In this document: positions 41,203 through 50,265 of the stretch, piece by piece
Layout: each line of letters starts with the position of its first letter
How positions within the stretch are numbered: the stretch's first letter is position 1
NCBI RefSeq assembly: GCF_000378465.1
Contig: NZ_KB899911.1
Span: 186,001 to 250,000, forward strand
Reading direction: 5' to 3'
Origin: Elioraea tepidiphila DSM 17972
GTDB taxonomy: Bacteria; Pseudomonadota; Alphaproteobacteria; Acetobacterales; Acetobacteraceae
Length of the DNA: 64,000 nt
Translations under genes and position numbers: made by a program
Notes under the pieces: generated by a model
What the model saw: the letters and a program-made list of their open reading frames with translations, nothing else
Told to the model about the DNA's origin: nothing
The model's database searches: none

Positions 41203-42759
41203 TCAGCTCGCGGGGCGGATCATCAGCGCGTTGAAGCGCCGTTCCGGCCGCGGGGTGACGGTCAGCGTCCGCCGAGCGGCGTAGTCCCAGGTCGGGTGGA
41301 ACACCGGGATCAGCGCCTGGTCTTCAAACGCTGCCTCGATCGCCGCGGCCACCTTGGCGATGCGCTTCTCGGGGTCCATCTCGCCCAGCGCATCGACGAT
41401 CAGCGCATCGACGCGCGGGTTCGAGTAGCGGGTGCGGTTGGCCGCGCCGAGGCCCTTCTGCGCGTCGTTGGTGTGCAGGACAGCGCGCGGACCCTCGGAG
41501 GCCTCGATCGTGCCGTACTGCGCGATGAAGGCCGAGTATTCCTGCCGCGTCGCCGCGCCGAAGAACACCTGGCCGGGCACGCCCTCGACCGCCACCTGAA
41601 GCCCGAGCCGCGTCCACATCTGGCCGATCGCCTGGGCGATCTGGCTGTCCTTCGGATAGCGGTCGGTGGTGGTGTGCAGGGCGAGGCGGAAGCCGTTCGG
41701 CACGCCCGCCTCGGCGAGCAGCGCGCGCGCGCGGTTGAGGTCGAGCGGGTCGGGCTGGAGCCGCTGGCTGGTGCCCGGAAACGAGGGTGGCAGCATCTGC
41801 GAGGCCGGGGTGCAGCTTCCCTCCATCAGCCGGTCGCAGATCGCGGCGCGGTCGATCGCGAGCGAGAGCGCGCGGCGCACGCGCGGGTCCTGAAGCGGGT
41901 TGCGCGCGAGCGCGGGCTGGCCGTCCTTCGCGCCGACATGCGGGCTCTGCTCGCGCGCGGAGTCGAGCGCGATGTAGTGCACCACCGCGGCCGGGCCGCT
42001 GAACAGCGCGAGCCGCTGGTCCTGCTGGATGCGCGCCTTGTCGGCCGTGGGTACGAGATCGATCGCGTCGAGTTCGCCGGCGAGCAGTGCCGCGACGCGC
42101 GAGGGGTCGCGCGTGATCACGCGCTCGGTCACGCGCTCCCAGGTCGCGGGGCCGCGCCAGTGGCGGTCGAAGCGCTGGAGCACCAGCCGGTCGGCGTTCA
42201 CCCACTCGACGTGGCGATACGGGCCCGTGCCGTTCACCTTGCCGGCGTTGAACTCGCTGGTGGTCTGCCCGGCATCGGCGGCGCGGATGATGAAGACGCG
42301 GCTGAGGTCGAGCGGCAGCAGCGGGTTGGGCGAGGAGGTGCGGATGCGGATGGTGTGGTCGTCGATCTTGTCGATCGCGGCGATCGCGCGGGTGAACACG
42401 GTGAACAGCGCGGGGCTGTTCGGCACGTTGGGCAGCCGCGCATAGGTCGCGATCACGTCGTCGGCGGTGAAGGGCGAGCCGTCGTGGAACACCACGCCCT
42501 GGCGGAGCTTGAACTCCCAGGTCAGGTCATCGATCAGGCGCCAGCTTTCGGCGAGCGCGGGTTCGAGCTGCTGGCGGTCGTTCTGATAGGTCAGCCCGTC
42601 GAAGATCTGGCTGTGGCTGGAGGCCTGGGGGAAGCCGTTGAAGAAATGCGGATCGAGCGTGTTGAGCTCGAGCTTGGTGCCGAGCGTCAGCGTCTGCGCC
42701 GAAGCCCCGCCGGCCGCCAGCGCGATCGCGGCCACGGCCGCGCACACCATCCGTCGCAT
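41203..42759 (-). CDS. Peptide/opine-type ABC transporter substrate-binding protein (SBP_bac_5)
   Basis: A secreted 518-residue periplasmic binding protein. The signal peptide is residues 1-22 (MRRMVCAAVAAIALAAGGAS, cut after ASA). Family blocks: LGTKLELNTLDPHFFNGFPQ, SHSQIFDGLTY, KLRQGVVFHDGSPFTADDVI, PRVRRALSLAIDRAAICDRL and the NRTRYSNPRVDALI region near the C-terminus. No cognate permease or ATPase genes are in the window, so it is either an orphan or served by distant genes. It is divergent from an M81 metallopeptidase gene, suggesting import of a peptide-like or amide substrate that the enzymes next to it process (inference). Confidence 0.9.
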   Translation of the reverse strand: MRRMVCAAVAAIALAAGGASAQTLTLGTKLELNTLDPHFFNGFPQASSHSQIFDGLTYQNDRQQLEPALAESWRLIDDLTWEFKLRQGVVFHDGSPFTADDVIATYARLPNVPNSPALFTVFTRAIAAIDKIDDHTIRIRTSSPNPLLPLDLSRVFIIRAADAGQTTSEFNAGKVNGTGPYRHVEWVNADRLVLQRFDRHWRGPATWERVTERVITRDPSRVAALLAGELDAIDLVPTADKARIQQDQRLALFSGPAAVVHYIALDSAREQSPHVGAKDGQPALARNPLQDPRVRRALSLAIDRAAICDRLMEGSCTPASQMLPPSFPGTSQRLQPDPLDLNRARALLAEAGVPNGFRLALHTTTDRYPKDSQIAQAIGQMWTRLGLQVAVEGVPGQVFFGAATRQEYSAFIAQYGTIEASEGPRAVLHTNDAQKGLGAANRTRYSNPRVDALIVDALGEMDPEKRIAKVAAAIEAAFEDQALIPVFHPTWDYAARRTLTVTPRPERRFNALMIRPAS

Positions 42760-42843
42760 CGAACCCTCCCTTCGTCTCCCTGAGCCATCATGCCGCGCCG
42801 GGGGCGTTGTGCAAAGCGGGCAGCCGTCGCAGTCTCCGCGCCC

Positions 42844-44373
42844 ATGACGCGCACGATCCCCCGCATCGCCCTCGGCGGCTTCATGCTCGAGAGCAACGGC
42901 CACGCGCCACCGGCGCCCAAGGCCGAGTTCGAGGCGACCTATTGGCTGGAAGGAGAGAAGCTGCTCGCCGACCTGCGCGCACCCGCGCCGCGTGCCTCGG
43001 CCTGTCTGAGCGGCTTCCTCGCCGGCATGGACCAGGGCGAGGCCTGGACGCCCCTGCCTCTGCTCGCGACGGGTGCCGGCGCCTCGGGCCCGGTCGAGCA
43101 GGCCGTGTTCGACGAGGTGGTGGCGCGCATCACGTCCGGCCTGCGCGCGGCCCTGCCGGTGGACGGGGTGTTCCTCGCGCTGCACGGGGCCGCGACCGCG
43201 ACCGCGGAGCCCGATCCCGACGGCGTGCTGCTCGCCGCTGTGCGCGCGGTGGTGGGGCCGGACGTGCCGGTGATCGCCACGCTTGACCTGCACGCGAACG
43301 TGTCGCGGAAGATGGTGGAGGAGGCGAGCGTGCTGATCTCCTACCGGACCAATCCGCATGTGGACATGATCGAGCGCGGCATGGACGCGGCCTTCGCCAT
43401 GCGCGCGATGCTCGGCGGGATGCAGCCGAAGGCCGCGTTCGTGAAGCTGCCGATGATCACGCCGGCGGTGTCGATGAACACCGACCAGGGGCCCTATGCC
43501 GACATCATCGCCTATGGCCAGTCGCTGATCGATCACACGATCCTGGACGTGTCGGTGGTGGCGAATTTCTCGCTCGGGGACACGCCGAAGAACGGGCTGT
43601 CGGTGATCGTCACCGCGAAGGGGGATCGGGCGCGCGCCGAGGCGGTCGCGCACGACGTGGCGGCGAAGCTCTGGTCGATGCGCGAGCGGTTCCGCATCAC
43701 GCTGACACCGCTGGAGACGGCGGTCGCGATGGCGAAGCAGGCGGGTGCGGACCCGTCGCGCCAGGCGCTGCTGTTCGCCGATGTCGCCGACAATCCAGGG
43801 GGCGGCGGGCGCGGCAACACGAGCTCCATCCTGCGCGCGTTCCATGCCGCCGGCGTGGAGGGAGCGCTGTTCGGTATCCACAACGACCCGCCGCTCGCGG
43901 CCGAGGCGCATGAACGCGGCATCGGCGCGCGCTTCACGGCGCGCTTCAACCGCGCCGAGCCGCATCCGATGAGCGAACCCTTCGAGGCCGAGGCCGTGGT
44001 CGAGGTGCTGTCTGACGGCGAGTTCGTCGGCCGGCGCGGCATCTATGCGGGGCGGCGCGTCTCGCTCGGCAAGACGGCGCTGCTGCGCCTGGGCGGCATC
44101 CGCGCGATCGTGGTGACGCATCGCCGCCAGTTCGCCGAACCCGCGATGGCCGAGCATCTCGGCGTCGATCTGCGTGCCGTGCGGTCGTTGGTCGTCAAGT
44201 CGCGCGGGCATTTCCGCGCCGGCTTCGACGACATCTTCCCGCGCGACGCGATCGTCGAGGTGGACGTGCCCGGCCTCACCTCGGTGGTGCTGGAGCGCGT
44301 GCCCTACCGCAACATTCCGCGCCCGATCTGGCCGCTCGATCCCGACACCACCTGGGCGCCCGCGGATGCCTGA
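42844..44373 (+). CDS. M81 family (MlrC-like) metallopeptidase, copy 1
   Basis: A 509-residue cytoplasmic protein of the family named for MlrC, which breaks down linear microcystin products. N-terminal DUF1485 domain: RIALGGFMLESNGHAPPAPK, VFLALHGAATATAEPDPDGV, VIATLDLHANVSRKMVEEA and VLISYRTNPHVDMIERG, with the putative metal ligands in HGA and DLHAN. The C-terminal MlrC_C domain has LLFADVADNPGGGGRGNTSS and VKSRGHFRAGFDDIFPRDAI. The actual substrate here is unknown. ATG 42844; its end overlaps the xanthine-dehydrogenase-type gene by eight bases. Confidence 0.88.
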   Translation: MTRTIPRIALGGFMLESNGHAPPAPKAEFEATYWLEGEKLLADLRAPAPRASACLSGFLAGMDQGEAWTPLPLLATGAGASGPVEQAVFDEVVARITSGLRAALPVDGVFLALHGAATATAEPDPDGVLLAAVRAVVGPDVPVIATLDLHANVSRKMVEEASVLISYRTNPHVDMIERGMDAAFAMRAMLGGMQPKAAFVKLPMITPAVSMNTDQGPYADIIAYGQSLIDHTILDVSVVANFSLGDTPKNGLSVIVTAKGDRARAEAVAHDVAAKLWSMRERFRITLTPLETAVAMAKQAGADPSRQALLFADVADNPGGGGRGNTSSILRAFHAAGVEGALFGIHNDPPLAAEAHERGIGARFTARFNRAEPHPMSEPFEAEAVVEVLSDGEFVGRRGIYAGRRVSLGKTALLRLGGIRAIVVTHRRQFAEPAMAEHLGVDLRAVRSLVVKSRGHFRAGFDDIFPRDAIVEVDVPGLTSVVLERVPYRNIPRPIWPLDPDTTWAPADA

Positions 44374-46723
44374 CGACATCCGTCCCGTGGACACGGGCGG
44401 CATCGGCGCGCCCGTCCGCCGCGTCGAGGATCGACGGCTGCTGCGCGGCCTTGGCCGCTACACCGACGATCTCGCGATCCCCGGGGTCACGCACATGGCG
44501 ATCGTGCGCAGCCCGCACGCCCATGCGGCGATCCGCGCCATCGACACCGAGGCCGCGCGTGCGGCGCCCGGCGTGCTCGCCGTGCTGACCGGGGCGGATG
44601 CGCAAGCGGATGGGCTCGGCACGCTCCAGACCGTGGTGCAGCGCCACCGTCCCGACGGCAGCCCGATGCCGCGCCCGCCCTATCGCGTGCTCGCCACGGG
44701 GGCTGCGAAGTTCGTGGGCGACCCGGTCGCGGTGGTGGTGGCGGAGACGCGCAACGCCGCCAAGGACGCGGCCGAGCTCGTGGCGATCGACTGGCAGCCG
44801 CTGCCGGCGGTGACGGATGCGGTGGCCGCCCTCGCGCCGGGTGCGCCCGCGGTCTGGCCGGGGCTCTGCGACGACAATCTCTGCTTCCTGTACGGGCTCG
44901 GCGATGCGGCGGCGGTGGATGCGGCCTTCGCGCGCGCGGCGCATGTGGTCTCGCTCGACTTCCGGGTGACGCGCGTCTCGGCCAATCCGCTGGAGCCGCG
45001 TGCGGCGGTCGGTGCGTGGGACGCGGCGGAGCAACGTTACACGCTCTGGTCGGGCGTGCAGGCGCCGCACAAGATCCGCTCGGAGCTCGCCGAGACCGTG
45101 CTCGGCGTGCCGCATCATGCGCTCAGGCTCGTTTCGCCGGACATGGGCGGCGCCTTCGGCATGCGCGGCTCGCCGACGCAGGAGCACGCGCTGGTGCTGT
45201 GGGCGTCGCGCCGTGTCGGACGGCCGGTGAAGTGGGTGGCCGACCGCACCGAGTCCTTCCTCTCGGACTTCCACGCGCGCGACAATGTCTCGACGGTCGA
45301 ACTGGCCCTGGATCGCGAGGGCATGTTCCTGGCGCTGCGCATCCGCACCGTCGCCGGGCTCGGCGCCTATCTCGCGTTCAACACGCCGCACTCGCCGACC
45401 AACAATCTCGGCGGGCTTGCCGGCGTCTATCGCACCCCGGCGATCCGCGCCGAGGTGCGCGGCGCCTTCACCAACGCGCAGCCCACCGCGCCCTATCGGG
45501 GCGCCGGCAGGCCCGAGGCGACCTACGCGATCGAACGCGTGATCGATGTCGCGGCCGACCGTCTCGGCATCGATCCGGTGGAGCTGCGCCGGCGCAACCT
45601 GATCCAGCCCGGGCAGATTCCGTTCCGCACCGGCCTCGTGTTCACCTACGACAGCGGCGACTTTCCGGCCGGGATGCGGCTGGCGATGCAGGCCGCCGAC
45701 TGGGACGGGTTCGCCGCCCGCCGCGTAGGTTCCGAGGCGCGCGGCCTGCTGCGCGGCCGGGGCATCGCCAACGCGATCGAGATCGCGGCCGGGCCGCAGC
45801 GCGCGCCGAACGAGGAGGGGGTGGAGATCCGCTTCGATCCGGGCGGCGATGCGACCCTGCTGCTGGGGACGCACAATCACGGCCAGGGTCACGAGACCGC
45901 CTTCCGCCAGATGGCGATGTCGCTGCTCGGCCTGCCGTTCGAGCGCGTGCGCATCCTCGCCGGCGACACGGACGCGGTGACGCATGGGCGCGGCACCTTC
46001 GGCAGCCGCTCGGTCATCGCCGGCGGCTTCGCCCTGCGCCAGGCCGCGGAGGCGATCATCGCGCGCGGCAAGCGGATCGCGGCCCATCTGCTGGAGGCGG
46101 CGGAAGGCGATATCGAGTTCGATGCCGGGTCGTTCCGGGTCGCCGGCACCGACCGCGCGCTCCGCATCGAGGATGTGGCGCGCGCGTCGTACCGGCTGGG
46201 CGCGCTGCCGAAGGGCGAGCCGATGGGGCTCGCGGCCCTCGCCGTCACCACCACCGACGAGGCGACGTTTCCGAACGGCTGCCATGTCTGCGAGGTCGAG
46301 ATCGATCCCGAGACGGGCGTCGTCCAGATCGACCGCTACGTGGTGTGCGACGATGTCGGCGCGGTCGTGAATCCGCTGCTGCTGAAGGGCCAGATCCATG
46401 GCGGCATCGCCCAGGGCGCGGGCCAGGCGCTCGGCGAGGCGATCGCCTATGACGAGGCCGGGCAGATCGTCACCGCGAGCTTCATGGACTACCGCATGCC
46501 GCGCGCATCCGACTTCCCGCCCTTCGAGGTGATCGGCAACCACGTGCCCACACCCAACAACCCGTTCGGCATCAAGGGCGCGGGCGAGGCCGGCACGGTC
46601 GGCGCGCTGCCGGTGGTGATCAGCGCGATCGTCGATGCGCTGCGCCCGTTCGGGGTGACGCATCTCGACATGCCGGCGACCCCCGAACGGGTGTGGCGCG
46701 CGATCCGCGCGGCACGGTCGTGA
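44366..46723 (+). CDS. Xanthine-dehydrogenase-family molybdopterin-binding (large) subunit
   Basis: 785 residues, the molybdenum-cofactor subunit of a hydroxylase of the aldehyde oxidase/CO dehydrogenase family. An a/b hammerhead domain ([20 protein letters not shown]) is followed by the cofactor-binding domain with [56 protein letters not shown] and the catalytic Glu741 in [15 protein letters not shown]. The small [2Fe-2S] and FAD subunits normally encoded beside it are not in the window, so it is an orphan or uses distant partners. It is translationally coupled to the M81 gene. Substrate unknown; N-heterocycles or aldehydes are typical. Confidence 0.88.
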   Translation: MPDDIRPVDTGGIGAPVRRVEDRRLLRGLGRYTDDLAIPGVTHMAIVRSPHAHAAIRAIDTEAARAAPGVLAVLTGADAQADGLGTLQTVVQRHRPDGSPMPRPPYRVLATGAAKFVGDPVAVVVAETRNAAKDAAELVAIDWQPLPAVTDAVAALAPGAPAVWPGLCDDNLCFLYGLGDAAAVDAAFARAAHVVSLDFRVTRVSANPLEPRAAVGAWDAAEQRYTLWSGVQAPHKIRSELAETVLGVPHHALRLVSPDMGGAFGMRGSPTQEHALVLWASRRVGRPVKWVADRTESFLSDFHARDNVSTVELALDREGMFLALRIRTVAGLGAYLAFNTPHSPTNNLGGLAGVYRTPAIRAEVRGAFTNAQPTAPYRGAGRPEATYAIERVIDVAADRLGIDPVELRRRNLIQPGQIPFRTGLVFTYDSGDFPAGMRLAMQAADWDGFAARRVGSEARGLLRGRGIANAIEIAAGPQRAPNEEGVEIRFDPGGDATLLLGTHNHGQGHETAFRQMAMSLLGLPFERVRILAGDTDAVTHGRGTFGSRSVIAGGFALRQAAEAIIARGKRIAAHLLEAAEGDIEFDAGSFRVAGTDRALRIEDVARASYRLGALPKGEPMGLAALAVTTTDEATFPNGCHVCEVEIDPETGVVQIDRYVVCDDVGAVVNPLLLKGQIHGGIAQGAGQALGEAIAYDEAGQIVTASFMDYRMPRASDFPPFEVIGNHVPTPNNPFGIKGAGEAGTVGALPVVISAIVDALRPFGVTHLDMPATPERVWRAIRAARS

Positions 46724-46739
46724 CCCGACCCGCCGCCGC

Positions 46740-47021
46740 CTACGGTATCAGCAGCCCGCCATTCACCTCGATCACCTGGCCGGTGACGTAGCCGCTCATC
46801 GCCGCTGAGCAGAGGAACAGGAAGGCGCCGACGCACTCCTCGGCGGTGCCGACGCGACGCATCGGGATCTGCGCGACCGCGCGCGCCTCGGCCTCGCCCG
46901 TGCGGTAGTGCACGGCCACGCGCGCGCCGCTCGCCCCGAGCCCGCGTGCGACCGCCGCGCCGATGCCGCGGCTCGATCCGGTGACGAGGCAGGCCTTGCC
47001 GGCAAGATCGCTGATGCGCAT
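46740..47021 (-). pseudogene. Short-chain dehydrogenase with an in-frame deletion of its catalytic core
   Basis: The 93-residue frame joins a normal SDR N-terminus ([21 protein letters not shown], then [15 protein letters not shown]) directly to a normal SDR C-terminus ([20 protein letters not shown], then [17 protein letters not shown]). About 150 residues that would hold NNAG, the catalytic Ser and Tyr-x-x-x-Lys are missing, without frameshift. Full-length relatives are about 250 residues. The product could not be an oxidoreductase. The start is ATG 47019-47021 after GGACACC. It is divergent from the Xre/RES operon. Confidence 0.7.
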
Positions 47022-47107
47022 GGGGTGTCCTTCCCGCTCCGCGGTCGGCATGACCGATCGCGCGCGGTGCGGCAAGCGGGCAGGGAGCGCTTCCTCTTGC
47101 CGTCGGC

Positions 47108-47163
47108 CTGCGCCAATTGGCTGAAAAGTGTCGCTTGACGCCATTTGGCGCAGACCCCATAGT
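47108..47163 (+). promoter_or_regulatory. Promoter and paired operators of the Xre/RES toxin-antitoxin operon
   Basis: Two 14-base inverted arms, CTGCGCCAATTGGC (47108-47121) and GCCATTTGGCGCAG (47140-47153), are complementary apart from one base and are separated by 18 bases. Each contains its own near-palindrome around CCAATTGG/CCATTTGG. Between and over them lies a -35 TTGACG (47135-47140) and, 17 bases on, CATAGT (47158-47163) as -10. This is the layout expected for autorepression by an antitoxin dimer binding two sites. Confidence 0.65.
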
Positions 47164-47185
47164 GTCCATGAGAGGAGACCTCTCC

Positions 47186-47599
47186 GTGGCAGCGACCCCA
47201 CACGCGCTGGCGCCGGCGGCCTCGCCAGGCGCCGAGATCACCGCCGAGGAGGCCAGAGCCATGCTGCGCGCCTGCCTCGCCCTGTTCGACCGCTGGGGCC
47301 TGAGCGCGGGCGAGGCGCGGCGGCTGCTCGGTGAGCCGTCGCCCCGCACTTATCAGCGCTGGCGCAGCGGCGAGGTCGCGTCCGTTCCGCACGACACCGT
47401 CTTCCGCCTCGGCACGCTGCTCGGCATCCACAAGGCGCTGCGCTTCATGTTCGCCTCGCCCGCGCAGGGCTATGCCTGGGTGCGCCGGCCGAACGCCGCG
47501 TTCGGCGGACGGAGCGCGCTCGATCGGATGCTGCAAGGCGCGCCGACCGATCTCGCCGCGGTGCGCGCCTATCTCGACGCCGAGCGCGCCGGCTGGTGA
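47186..47599 (+). CDS. Xre/MbcA/ParS-type antitoxin (DUF2384)
   Basis: 137 residues; neutralises the RES-domain toxin that follows and represses the operon. An N-terminal HTH of the Xre_N type ([20 protein letters not shown]) is followed by the toxin-binding DUF2384 region: [36 protein letters not shown] and [16 protein letters not shown], all standard. GTG 47186 is chosen because AGGAG lies eight bases before it and because the promoter's predicted transcript begins near 47170; ATG 47168 would leave no leader. Its stop overlaps the toxin start (GTGA). Confidence 0.9.
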   Translation: MAATPHALAPAASPGAEITAEEARAMLRACLALFDRWGLSAGEARRLLGEPSPRTYQRWRSGEVASVPHDTVFRLGTLLGIHKALRFMFASPAQGYAWVRRPNAAFGGRSALDRMLQGAPTDLAAVRAYLDAERAGW

Positions 47600-48276
47600 G
47601 GCTGCGCCGCGTCCGTTGGCGAGTGTCGCACCGGATCATCCGCACGATCTATCCGCCGATCGACATCTTCGAGGACATCGCCGATCCGGCCGACTGGGAG
47701 CTGCTCGTTGCGGCCGAGGCGAAGCTCAATCCGCGCATCCGCGACCAGGTCGGCAATCTCGCGCTCGTGCCGGTCGCGCGGCGCGTCGCCGGCCCCACGG
47801 CCTCGATCGTGATGGGCGCGTTCACGCATGTCTCGCGCGATCGCCCGGGCCGCTTCTCCGACGGCAGCTACGGCGTGTGGTCTTGCGGCGACCGGTTCGA
47901 GGTGGCGCTGGCCGAAACCGCGCATCATTTCGAGCGCTTCATGCGCGCGACCAACGAGCCGGCCGGCGAGGCCGACTACCGCGAGCTCGTCGCCGCCGTG
48001 CAGGGGCGGGTGGCGGACGGGGCCGATCCCGCCCTGCTCGCACCGGACGACTGGCGCCCGGGGCAGGCGTTCGGCAAGCAGGTGCGTGAAGGCGGCGGCG
48101 ACGGCGTGCTCTATCCGAGCGTGCGCTACCCCGCCGGCAAGGCGCTCGCGCTGTTCTGGCCCGACTGCATCACCCTGCCCGTGACCCAGGCGCGCCAGTT
48201 CCGCTATTCGTGGGACGGGGCGCGGATGCACCGCTACCTGGTGCATGGCACGCGCGAGTGGGTTGCGTATCCGTGA
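47596..48276 (+). CDS. RES-domain toxin
   Basis: 226 residues. The RES family (e.g. MbcT, ParT) degrades NAD+ or ADP-ribosylates targets, arresting growth. The N-terminal Arg region (WRVSHRIIRTIYPP), the core PGRFSDGSYGVWSCGDRFEV, the conserved Glu in ALAETAHHFERFM and the late Ser/Arg region FRYSWDGARMHRYLVHG fit the R-E-S active-site pattern. GTG start at 47596 overlaps the antitoxin stop, so the pair is translationally coupled. The 226-residue length is larger than minimal RES proteins but normal for this Xre/RES group. Confidence 0.88.
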   Translation: MRLRRVRWRVSHRIIRTIYPPIDIFEDIADPADWELLVAAEAKLNPRIRDQVGNLALVPVARRVAGPTASIVMGAFTHVSRDRPGRFSDGSYGVWSCGDRFEVALAETAHHFERFMRATNEPAGEADYRELVAAVQGRVADGADPALLAPDDWRPGQAFGKQVREGGGDGVLYPSVRYPAGKALALFWPDCITLPVTQARQFRYSWDGARMHRYLVHGTREWVAYP

Positions 48277-48310
48277 GTGGACCGACCGATCCGCAGTGAA
48301 CGCCGGAGAG

Positions 48311-48604
48311 CTATCGCGGTAAGTACTGCCGTCGTCCGCTCTGCGTGTAGTAGTAAAGCCCGCCCCGCGGGCCGACACAGGGATTGCTTCGCGTGCACGA
48401 TCCGCCCGTCGATGGTGCGGGTGCGGGTGCGGGTTGGGCAGCACGTGGTGCTGGCCGCTGAGTCTGCGCCCGATCATAGCATTCCAGCCGCGCGGCGGGA
48501 TTGGCGATAGACGCGCAATCAGAGAATTGCGCAGCGCCGAGCGACGGCCAAAAGGCAACCGCGAGCATCGCGCCAAGGAAGCGGCATGGGCCTGAATTGA
48601 CCAT
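48311..48604 (-). CDS. Secreted small protein with a PBCV-type basic adaptor tail
   Basis: A 97-residue protein with a likely signal peptide (FLGAMLAVAFWPSLGAAQ, residues 9-26). Next comes the motif FSDCASIANPAARLECYDR, a short Cys-containing helix often found in small periplasmic proteins. A proline-rich linker and the C-terminal stretch PCVGPRGGLYYYTQSGRRQY follow. The last part matches the pattern of the PBCV_basic_adap domain (GPRGGxYYxTxSGxKxY), known from algal viruses and bacteria and of unclear role. ATG 48604. The surrounding 48277-48310 and 48605-48732 are non-coding and somewhat AT-richer. Confidence 0.55.
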   Translation of the reverse strand: MVNSGPCRFLGAMLAVAFWPSLGAAQFSDCASIANPAARLECYDRAQTQRPAPRAAQPAPAPAPSTGGSCTRSNPCVGPRGGLYYYTQSGRRQYLPR

Positions 48605-48732
48605 GAGAGAATATTATCACAAAGACACAAAGAGTCCATACCGACGGAGGCACCGCTATCCTGAAATCGCCGGTATCGGCGCTGGCGGTGTTCGGACACG
48701 ACATCGAAATGGCTACGCGCGTATGGTGCTGC

Positions 48733-50229
48733 TTATGCAGATGGATCCGCCGGCCCGCCATAGGGATAGAAGTCGCACAGGGTGAGGTTGCGGTAGGGCA
48801 GCGCCTCCAGCCGCACCGTGCCGAGGAAGGGCTCGTCCGGTTCGACCAGCAGGATGGTCGGCGCGAAGCCGCTGTCGTCGAAGCCGCGGCGGAAATGCAC
48901 GCGCGACTTGATCGCGATCACGTCGTAGTCGGCCGCCGAAAGCCCGAGCGCCCAGAGCTCCTCCGGGTGCGTGATCTGCACCAGGAACGGGCTGAGCACG
49001 ACCACGTTGCCCTCGCCGAACGCGATCGAGAGCCAGGTCTGCCCGCGCCCCTGCGCGCGCTTCGTGCTGGCATCCGCGATCGCCAGCACGCGCCCGGTGA
49101 CGCGTACAGGCTCGCCGGCGGACGGATCGACGCGGCCGCCGATCTCCATGTCGAACGGATCGCCGGGTTTCGCGCCGCGCGCCGTCAGCGCCTCGATCGC
49201 CTGCGGGGCCGCGATGGTCGCGACCAGGGTGCGCGACAATCCCTGGGCGATGATCTCGCGCAGCAGCCAGGTGGCGTAGCCGGAACGGTCGCTGTGATCG
49301 GCGAGCACCACCGGCGCGCGGCCCTCCGCCACCGCCTGCCGCGCGAGCGCCACGCCCGCAGGGATGCGGTGCACCGTGGTGCTGCCGAGCAGCGCCTCGC
49401 GCCTCCGCCAGATCCACTGCGCCATGTCGCGCGCGACGCGCTCGGCGAGGGCGGGATCGTCGTTGGTGAGCACCTGGATCGCCATGCCGGCATCGGGCAC
49501 GTCGGCCCAGGGGAACCCGAAGAACACGTTGACGAACAGGTCGGGCTCGCGCGCCTCCCAGACCAGCGCGCGCTGCACGAGATCGGACCAGGGGGAGGCT
49601 CCGGTCCATTGCAGCACGGTGGGCGAGAGGATCGGCACCTTGCGCGTGACATGGGCGGGGCGGAACGAACCGCGGATCGCGCGCACCAGCATCCGTGCGG
49701 CGCGCTCGCCTTGCAGGTGCATGTCGTAGTGCGGGAAGTACTTCACGCAGAACGCCATGTCGGCGTGGCGGAGGAACGCCTCGTCCTCGTTGCCGTGCGG
49801 ATCGAAGGTGCCGACGATGCGCGCGGACGGTCCCAGCACCGCGCGCACGCGCCGCGCGATCTCGGCCTCGGGCCGCGGCACGCCGCGCACCGCCATCGCG
49901 CCGTGCAGCGCGAGATACGCGCCGTCGAACGGTCCCTGCGCGCGCAACTGTTCGATCATCCGGCCGAGGAAGGTCTCGAACGCCTCGGTCGTGATCCAGC
50001 CCGAACCGGTGCCGGTCTTCGGCCAGAGGGGCGATTCGATGCCGACCAGCTCGACGCCGTCGAACTCGCGCGCGACCTGCACGAACCCGCCCATGTAGCC
50101 CTTGGGGTCGGAGCCGAGCAGCGCCTCGCCGGCCGCGGGCGAGCCGGGATAGAGGAAATCGTCCAGCGTGGTGTCGTTCGGCAGGAACGTCACCGTCTCG
50201 TGGCTGAACTGGAGCACGGCGATGCGCAT
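48733..50229 (-). CDS. M81 family (MlrC-like) metallopeptidase, copy 2
   Basis: A 498-residue paralogue of the protein at 42844-44373 but only distantly alike. N-terminal domain: MRIAVLQFSHETVTFLPNDT, YLALHGAMAVRGVPRPEAEI, GTFDPHGNEDEAFLRHADMA with the putative metal ligands. C-terminal domain: PVVLADHSDRSGYATWLLRE and VIAIKSRVHFRRGFDDSGFA. ATG 50229. It follows the CnbZ/RidA-like gene by 36 bases on the same strand, so the two are probably co-expressed. Substrate unknown; a peptide or amide ring-opening step is plausible. Confidence 0.87.
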   Translation of the reverse strand: MRIAVLQFSHETVTFLPNDTTLDDFLYPGSPAAGEALLGSDPKGYMGGFVQVAREFDGVELVGIESPLWPKTGTGSGWITTEAFETFLGRMIEQLRAQGPFDGAYLALHGAMAVRGVPRPEAEIARRVRAVLGPSARIVGTFDPHGNEDEAFLRHADMAFCVKYFPHYDMHLQGERAARMLVRAIRGSFRPAHVTRKVPILSPTVLQWTGASPWSDLVQRALVWEAREPDLFVNVFFGFPWADVPDAGMAIQVLTNDDPALAERVARDMAQWIWRRREALLGSTTVHRIPAGVALARQAVAEGRAPVVLADHSDRSGYATWLLREIIAQGLSRTLVATIAAPQAIEALTARGAKPGDPFDMEIGGRVDPSAGEPVRVTGRVLAIADASTKRAQGRGQTWLSIAFGEGNVVVLSPFLVQITHPEELWALGLSAADYDVIAIKSRVHFRRGFDDSGFAPTILLVEPDEPFLGTVRLEALPYRNLTLCDFYPYGGPADPSA

Positions 50230-50265
50230 CGCAACCTCGGCAGGGGTGAAACGGGCAGGCGCGGG

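Noticed and set aside
42760-42843. Possible permease or ATPase genes for the ABC binding protein
   Set aside because: The 84-base gap and both neighbours were checked; no transporter components are encoded near the binding protein.
46724-46739. Search for the FAD and [2Fe-2S] partners of the xanthine-dehydrogenase-type subunit
   Set aside because: Neither flank of the large subunit gene encodes CoxM- or CoxS-like sequence; the subunit is an orphan within this window.
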